The notes below the pieces were generated by a model, which had not been told where the DNA came from, did no database searches, and was given only the letters and a program-made list of their open reading frames with translations. 64,000 bases of DNA from Amorphophallus konjac (Eukaryota; Streptophyta; Magnoliopsida; Alismatales; Araceae), in the NCBI GenBank assembly GCA_022559845.1, contig CM040123.1, forward strand, positions 301,122,642 through 301,186,641, in the 5' to 3' direction. The position numbers and the translations under genes are program-made. Below are positions 58,301 to 64,000 of the stretch, one piece after another. Every line of letters begins with the position of its first letter. The stretch's first letter is position 1.

Positions 58301-58460
58301 TTACTAATGCCGCCGTATACCTCGGCTAGCGGGTCGAGGCCGTTGGTCGGGCCCACTGGGTTGTCAGAGGGGGCGGGTGGCCCATGCCTTGAAGGTGTTC
58401 GAGGAAATTCCCGAACTCCTATTTCCGGGTATTTTGCCAGGGAAATTATCCGGGTACAAT
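55323..58460. mobile_element. E10, unclassified 3.1-kb insert in E7 gag
   Basis: Flanked by direct repeats AGCTGGT (55316-55322, 58461-58467); 8 of 9 bases match if extended two bases left. Removing it rejoins VCKYCDKAG with the rest of the gag zinc knuckle. No LTR pair, no clear terminal inverted repeat, and no protein I recognise; the long minus-strand ORF 55824-56489 is proline/threonine rich and likely chance. A phrase like AAGGTGTT....ATGCCCGAAC recurs near 55321, 55863, 57688, 58038 and 58398, the last three at a step of about 355 bp. Four strong hairpins lie at 56718-57090. A MULE-like or composite non-autonomous element is possible. Confidence 0.65.
56718..57090. repeat. Four long hairpins in E10
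   Basis: GGACCAAGTTGA (56718-56729) pairs perfectly with TCAACTTGGTCC (56734-56745). TTTAGGCGGACCAG (56835-56848) pairs with CTGGTCCGCCTAAA (56868-56881). Two more stems of up to 20 bp follow (56922-56940 with 56951-56970; 57041-57060 with 57071-57090), with single defects. The last two repeat at about 120 bp with poly-T/A linkers. Confidence 0.9.
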
Positions 58461-58610
58461 AGCTGGTCATAGGACCGAGGAAGCTAGGAGCCTATCCCCG
58501 ATGTGGAAGCTGAGAACATTGGATCCCTAATTGTCCACTGATGAATGAGCAAGCCATTAAAGATGAGAAGCTCCCGGCAAAGAAGCAAGGCCGTCTGCAA
58601 GCTCTCTAAG
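58461..58610 (+). pseudogene. gag: E7 gag, 3' part
   Basis: Resumes after E10 with GPRKLGAYPRCGS, a stop, and EHWIPNCPLMNEQAIKDEK: the second knuckle half CGS.EH.IP.CP. It reads into KKQGRLQAL and a TAA at 58607-58609, then pol without a frame change. Confidence 0.75.
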
Positions 58611-58612
58611 AG

Positions 58613-61600
58613 ATGGAACCAATGGAAGGAGGAATCGTGGAAGGTACACTAATAGTTTGCACTAAGATTGCTAAAGTTTTATTTGATACTGGAGCAACAC
58701 ATTCATTTATTTCCAAGAAATTTGTTGCTGCTCTTACTAAGGAGCCTAAATGGTTAAACTTAGTCATATCTACACTTATCGGGAACAAGGTCGACCTCAC
58801 ACATCATTACCCAAACTATGAGATTATGGTTAACAGAAATAATCTGCCTACCAACCTAATTTTCCTAGATATGGAAGTGTATGATGTCATACTAGGTGCT
58901 GATTGGTTATCCATATAACAAGCAACTGTAGATTGCTGGAATGGCAAGATAGCTTTTGTGGATTACCCGGAACTGGTATACATTAGCCCTCGAGCTAGAT
59001 CATCTCTTATATCAGCTCTCCAAGCTAGTAAACTTATAAGCAAAGGATGTAGGGCTTTCATTGCATTTGTAACCGCCACTGACGTCGAGGAGTCTAAGCT
59101 TGAAGACATCCGTGTAGTTCGGGATTTTTCTAATGTTTTTCCAGAAGAATTGCCCGACTTACCCCCAGAGCAGGAGGTGTCGTTCACCATCGACCTTGTC
59201 CCTGGTACTGGACATGTTTCCAAGGCACCTTACAGAATGTCTCCTGCTGAGCTGAAAGAGCTAAAGGAACAACTAATGGAGCTATTAAACAAGGGTTTCA
59301 TCCGGTCAAGTACTTCCCCATGGGGAGCGCCTGTGCTATTTGTCAAGAAGAAGGACGGATCGATGAGACTCTGCAATGACTATCGGCAGTTAAACCACCT
59401 TACAATCAAGAACAAGTACCCACTGCCAAGGATTGATGAATTGTTCGACCAAATATCTGGAGCTAAATATTTCTCCAAGATTGATCTTCGATCTGGTTAT
59501 TACCAACTGAAGATCAAAGAAGAAGACATTCATAAAACTGCATTCCGAAGTAGGTATGTGCATTACGAATTTACTGGTATACCTTTCGGACTAACAAATG
59601 CCCCCGCAGCTTTCATGCAGTTAATGAACATCATATTTAGGCCTCACTTGGACCAGTTCATTGCGGTCTTTATCGATGATATTTTGATTTATTCAAAGTC
59701 TGAAGAAGACCATGAAGAACACCTCAAACAGGCATTGCAGATATTGAGGGAACACAAATTATATGCCAAATTCAGCAAGTGCAAGTTCTGGCTCGAGGAA
59801 GTATCCTTCTTGGGCCATATAATTTCGAAGAACGGAATTTCTGTGGACCCATCAAAGGTCGAAGCAGTGAAGAATTGGGAGCGACCAACAAATACAATGG
59901 AGATTCAAAATTTCTTGGGGCTAGCTGGTTATTACCGGCATTTTATCAAGGACTTCTCAAGAATTATTGTTCCTCTCACCCGATTGACTCGCAAGGAAAT
60001 ACCTTATGAGTGGAAGGAAGACTGTGAGAAGAGTTTTCAAGCTTTGAAAGATCTCTTGACCACTGCTCCAGTCTTATCATTGCCAATTGAAGGAGAGAAG
60101 TACGAGGTATATACCGATGCTTCTGGTATTGGCCTCGGGTGTGTATTGATGTAAAATGGGAGAGTCATTGCATACTCTTCCTGGCAACTGAAGAGGCATG
60201 AAGAGAACTACCCGGTGCACGATTTAGAACTAGCTGCAGTGGTATTTGCCTTAAAGATCTGGAGACACTACCTCTATAGAGAACTATTCATCGTGTACTC
60301 CGATAACAAAAGCCTCAAATATCTATTTTCCCAGAAGGAACTAAACATGCGGTAAAGGCGTTGGCTCGAGTATCTCAAGCATTTCGACTTCACTATACAG
60401 TACCATCCCGGTAAGGGTAATTCTGTAGCCGATGCCCTCAGTCGAAAGCCGAGAATAATATTGGCCAGTTGCATGATTCAAGAATGGAAGCTATTGGAGG
60501 AATTCTCTAAACTCAATATTAGCACTAACGAGCAAGACGGGTGTATTACTCTAGCCCATATGAGTCTACATCCGGATTTACTACCAGAAATTCAGAAGCT
60601 ACAAGAAGAAGATCCTGCACTAGTGGAGATAAGGGACCAGCTGGAGGAGAGACTTGATTTCAAGCTGGCACCCGATGGAAGACTATTATTCCATGAACGG
60701 ACATGTGTACCTGACTGTCCTGAGTTGAAGAAGAAGGTCCTTGAATAAGCTCATCGATCGAGGTACACGATCCACCCTAGAGCCACCAAGATGTACCAAG
60801 ACTTGAAAAGGACCTTCTAGTGGCCTAATATGAAAACGGAGGTAGCGGACTTCGTATCTCGCTGCCTGACATGTCAACAAGTGAAGGCGGAACATCAGAA
60901 ACCCATCAGAAAGTTGCATTCACTAGATATTCCCAAGTGGAAGTGGAAAGACATTGGCAAGGATTTTATTATGGGCTTGCCCAAGACTAGAGGTGGACAT
61001 GATGGAATTTGGGTAATTATAGACTGCCTAACTAAATCGGCTCATTTCTTGCCTATCAAAAGCCGATGGTCGGTTGATGTCCTTACTACCTTGTATATCA
61101 AGGAGACGGTTAGATTGCATGGAGTTCCCGTGTTGATCGTATCCGACCGAGACCCACGCTTCACCTCTCATTTCTGGAAGAGTCTACAACACTCTCTGGG
61201 GACGAAACTCAACTTCAGCACTGCTTTCCATCCCCAGACAGATGGACAGACAGAAAGGACAAATCGAGTTGTTGAAGACATGATAAGGGCCTGCATTATA
61301 GATTTCGGTGGTAGTTGGCATGACCACTTACCCCTGGCTGAATTTGCATTTAATAATAGCTATCAAGTCAGTATCTAGATGGCACCTTTCGAGGCACTCT
61401 ATGGCAGAAGTTGCCGATCTCCAATATGCTAGGATGAAGTTGGTGAAAAGCAAATCCTAGGCTCAGATATGGTGAGAGACTCAACTAAAAAGATACACCT
61501 CATTCGGGAAATGCTAAAGATAGCACAGTCCAGGTAGAAGTCATATGCTGATAATAGGAGAAGAGATCTGGAATTTCAAATTGGAGACCATGTTTTCCTC

Positions 61601-61928
61601 AAGGTCTCTCCTGGTCGAGGTATTAGAAGATTCGGTGTTAAGGGCAAACTTACACTGAGGTTTATTGGCCCATTCGAGGTATTGGAAAGAGTAGGCAAGG
61701 TAGCTTACCACATTGCCTTGCCTCCACAACTATCAGAGGTGGACAATGTATTCCATATTTCTATGCTGAAGAAGTATGTGCACGATCCTCTCCACGTCAT
61801 CGACCACACTGACTTGGTGATACAGAAGGACCTTACATATAAACAGAAGCCGATGAAGATCCTCAACCGATAAGTCCGAGTTTTGAGAAGCAAGACTATC
61901 CCTATGGTGAAAATCTAATGGGATCCAT
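58613..61928 (+). pseudogene. pol: E7 pol: protease, RT, RNase H, integrase, cut chromodomain
   Basis: One frame, no frameshift, from the retropepsin (VLFDTGATHSFIS, 58675-58715) through RT ([37 protein letters not shown] near 59670), RNase H ([41 protein letters not shown]), integrase (CLTCQQVKAEHQKP; D in GKDFIMGLP; D in VSDRDPRF; E in GQTERTNR; GDHVFLKVSP) to a chromodomain start (VRVLRSKTIPMVKI). It holds ten internal stops: 58916, 60152, 60353, 60746, 60818, 61376, 61430, 61535, 61871 and 61916. Most stand where the family has Gln or Trp. Truncated at 61928 by E11. Confidence 0.93.
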
Positions 61929-62859
61929 TGTCAAGCCCCGACGAGGAATATCGCGACTGGTAGTAGAAATAATTAATAATATTATGCTCATTTTCAGACA
62001 TGCTATGCTAAAGCTAAAGGGTCAACACAACACCATGAACAGAAAATAACTCCATTAACTAAATAAACATCAAATGCTCCATAATCCAATTACATCATCC
62101 TTTTAAACCAACTAAGAAAACCTTCTAACATAACATTCACTGGACATCATTACATCAATATTGACTCAATAATTACAACTCTGCTTGACATGCACTCTAA
62201 ACCATAACTAGACATAAAACATCTATAACGACTCTTTGAAATCTCCAACTGGCTCGCTCCAGGGTTGTCACTCTTGCCCATCCCCATCGGTCTGCGAATC
62301 CTCACCTGAGCTACCTGAAAGGGGGGAAACAACTGGGTGAGCGAACGCTCAGTAGGTAATAACAGGCAAGTTTAAATAATTAACCAATTAATTGCATTTA
62401 TATGTGCAAAAAAAAAACTAAATGAAATGATGATATGACAAAGTAACATAATAAAAAGAAGGTGAGATCATGATGTAACTGGAAATTGGCCAACAAGCAA
62501 GAATTAACCAAGTCAAGAAAGATTCAAGTAAGAGATTATGTCGTAGACATCACGCTAGTTATGCACTCGGTGCAATGCCTCACCATGTCATTCAAACTCC
62601 CCGGGACACAAGTACTTTTCGGGCGCTCCTCCCAAAACTAAATCGGGCCCTTATGATGCGTTGGCATTAATTTAATGGATCCAAGATCCTAAGGTATGTC
62701 TAGACATTAATCAAGTTAAATGGCCAATTATATCAAGGTATGAACTTTCCTCGGAAAACCAAGGATAAGTCAAAGAGATATTTTGTCTAGAAAGTTCAAG
62801 TTATCAAGAACCAATCAGGTCCTTGGATTCAATATCAAAAGCACAGAAATCAATTCTAG

Positions 62860-63480
62860 ATGATACGCGTTCTAAACTGGGCCGCACAATCTATTTACGG
62901 TCTCCACTGGGCCGTTCAGGATAGAATTGGGATGAGGATCAACCTCAACGAAGTCAAGGATAAACGGACCATTCTAGGCCGCTCTTATAAGAATGGTCAG
63001 AAATGGGCCTTTCAACTATCAATGATGGTCAATAATGGGCCGCACATGGCCAGAAGGGTTGGAATCCCAAGAACAAGATAAACGGGCCTTATAGGGCCGC
63101 TCTAGGGATGAACGGTCCAATAAGATCCGCTCGAGTACATGAACGGGCCTAATCAGTCCGTTCAACTGGGCTTACCTTAATAAACTAGAAATCAACCCAA
63201 ATGGGCTCTGGGCTGCCATAAGTAGGGCAGAACTGAACCAGGGTCCAGCCCACTCTCCACTGGTCAGTCTAGGGCTTACTGGGTTGATCAAACCATGATT
63301 TGGTCAAAGAAGGGACAAGGATAATCGACCAACCTTAAATGGCAATTAGCCACGGATGCACGGTTCCTAATGGGCCGCCTATTGAGTTAAACGGTCCAAA
63401 TCCGACCGTTCAAGACTCAGTCGGTCCAAATTGAGCCGTGACTCACAACACAGCAATCCAAGCGGTTCGATCACGTGAAC
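62860..63480. repeat. ACGGTCC/GGGCCG dyad array in E11
   Basis: Many short pairs, such as AACGGTCCAAATCCGACCGTT (63390-63410) and GGCCG/CGGGCC words near 62880, 62910, 63080 and 63120. Similar in flavour to E8. Confidence 0.65.
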
Positions 63481-63496
63481 AGGTTCAAGTCTTGGT

Positions 63497-63600
63497 GGTA
63501 CAACCTGCCCGGCGTCCTAGTGGGAATCCCAAGCTCGCGGGGACTTACGGTGGTTCTATAATGAAGGTCCTAGTCCGACGGAAGGAGTATCCGGCAGAGA
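63497..63600. repeat. Conserved block, E11 copy
   Basis: GGTACAACCTGCCCGGCGTC is identical to E8 over 20 bases, then CTTACGG and AAGGAGTATC. The inner stem differs (CTAG/CAAG flank in place of CCGTG/CACGG). Confidence 0.75.
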
Positions 63601-64000
63601 GTCCCAACCATTACAAGGAAATGAGGCTAATAAAACATCGGAAACCAGTGTAGCGGTCAGTCAATCCTACCGGAGTAGAACGACTGTCAAACAATCCTAA
63701 TAACAATTTCAATTATCAATGGATCATAATTAAGATTAACTTCATTAGAAAAGATGAATCAAGATCAAGTGAGAACAAACCAGCAATAATTCATAAATGT
63801 TTACTTCCATAAATTCCAGTTTATTATGTGTGTAGCTAACTTACCATTAGCCACTAATATACTAAAATAAATCATGCTGAAATGATAATGAAGCAGTTCT
63901 GTAAAGATGGGAGGTCCGTTCAGAACCTTTCATATGCCTCGGCGGTCGCACGACAGGCCGTTCATGCCCTCTCAGGTCCGAAGGCCTACTGGAGATGAGC

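Larger units (their letters stand above)
61929..64000 (-). mobile_element. E11, LTR (3' end) of a Tekay-related element, runs off window
   Basis: The plus strand starts TGTCAAGCCCCG; on the minus strand this is an LTR end ...TTGACA. No primer site adjoins it, so it is the outer end of a minus-strand element. Two stretches match the E7 LTR in reverse complement (62339-62356 and 62570-62650), at like distances from the LTR end (about 400 bp). Further right come ACGGTCC dyads and the conserved block. No gene. LTR/internal border not visible. Confidence 0.65.

Noticed and set aside
61929..61990. TGTCAAGCCCCG as the start of the E7 3' LTR
   Set aside because: The sequence that follows matches the E7 LTR only in reverse complement, at a like distance from the LTR end, so it is the end of a minus-strand LTR.

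Overview
The window is plant nuclear DNA made almost wholly of nested LTR retrotransposons. I see no host gene, rRNA, tRNA or CRISPR. The evidence is the mix of lineages: Ty3/Gypsy Tat-like elements, one with an antisense extra ORF; a Ty3/Gypsy Tekay/Del-type chromovirus; a Ty1/Copia element with a SIRE-type gag; and initiator-Met tRNA primer-binding sites. This suggests an angiosperm with a large, TE-rich genome. The species cannot be named from the sequence.

I label the elements E1-E11. E1 (minus strand, 1-25187, running off the left edge) is a Tat-like element. Its 3' LTR is at 1-1802 and the start of its 5' LTR at 24387-25187. Inside E1 lie E2 (2943-18860) and E5 (18861-22959), two related pol-less elements fused at a deletion junction. 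E2 is split by E3 (5422-16206, Copia, gag only). The 3' LTR of E3 is split by E4 (6452-8649), a solo LTR with a perfect 5-bp target duplication. E6 (from 25188, minus, Tat/Gypsy) sits in the 5' LTR of E1. It keeps a 3' LTR, an antisense ORF, a long non-coding stretch and an integrase end. E7 (from 32926, plus, Tekay/Del-like) interrupts that integrase.

The very long 5' LTR of E7 (about 4.2 kb once inserts are removed) carries two complete insertions: E8 (34613-45698, minus, gag only, target duplication GATAT) and E9 (46712-52862, plus, same family as E2, target duplication GACCA). The E7 gag zinc knuckle is split by E10 (55323-58460), an unclassified insert rich in hairpins. The chromodomain end of E7 is cut by E11 (61929 to beyond 64000, minus), another element with a related LTR. 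Nesting reaches four levels (E1 > E6 > E7 > E8 or E9).

Two things stand out. First, at least four elements (E2/E5/E9 family, E3, E8) carry gag-like ORFs but no visible reverse transcriptase, RNase H or integrase, so they would depend on enzymes from other elements. Second, LTRs and leaders of unrelated elements carry arrays of short GC-rich inverted repeats (5-14 bp arms, short loops, AT-rich linkers). Arms differ from unit to unit but stay self-complementary. In addition, a block of about 100 nt is shared by the leaders of E1 and E8 and by E11, and a two-hairpin module is shared by the leaders of E2 and E9 and the LTR of E7. These shared cis modules are the best candidate here for an undescribed system. 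All boundaries were read by eye; no alignment or database search was run.
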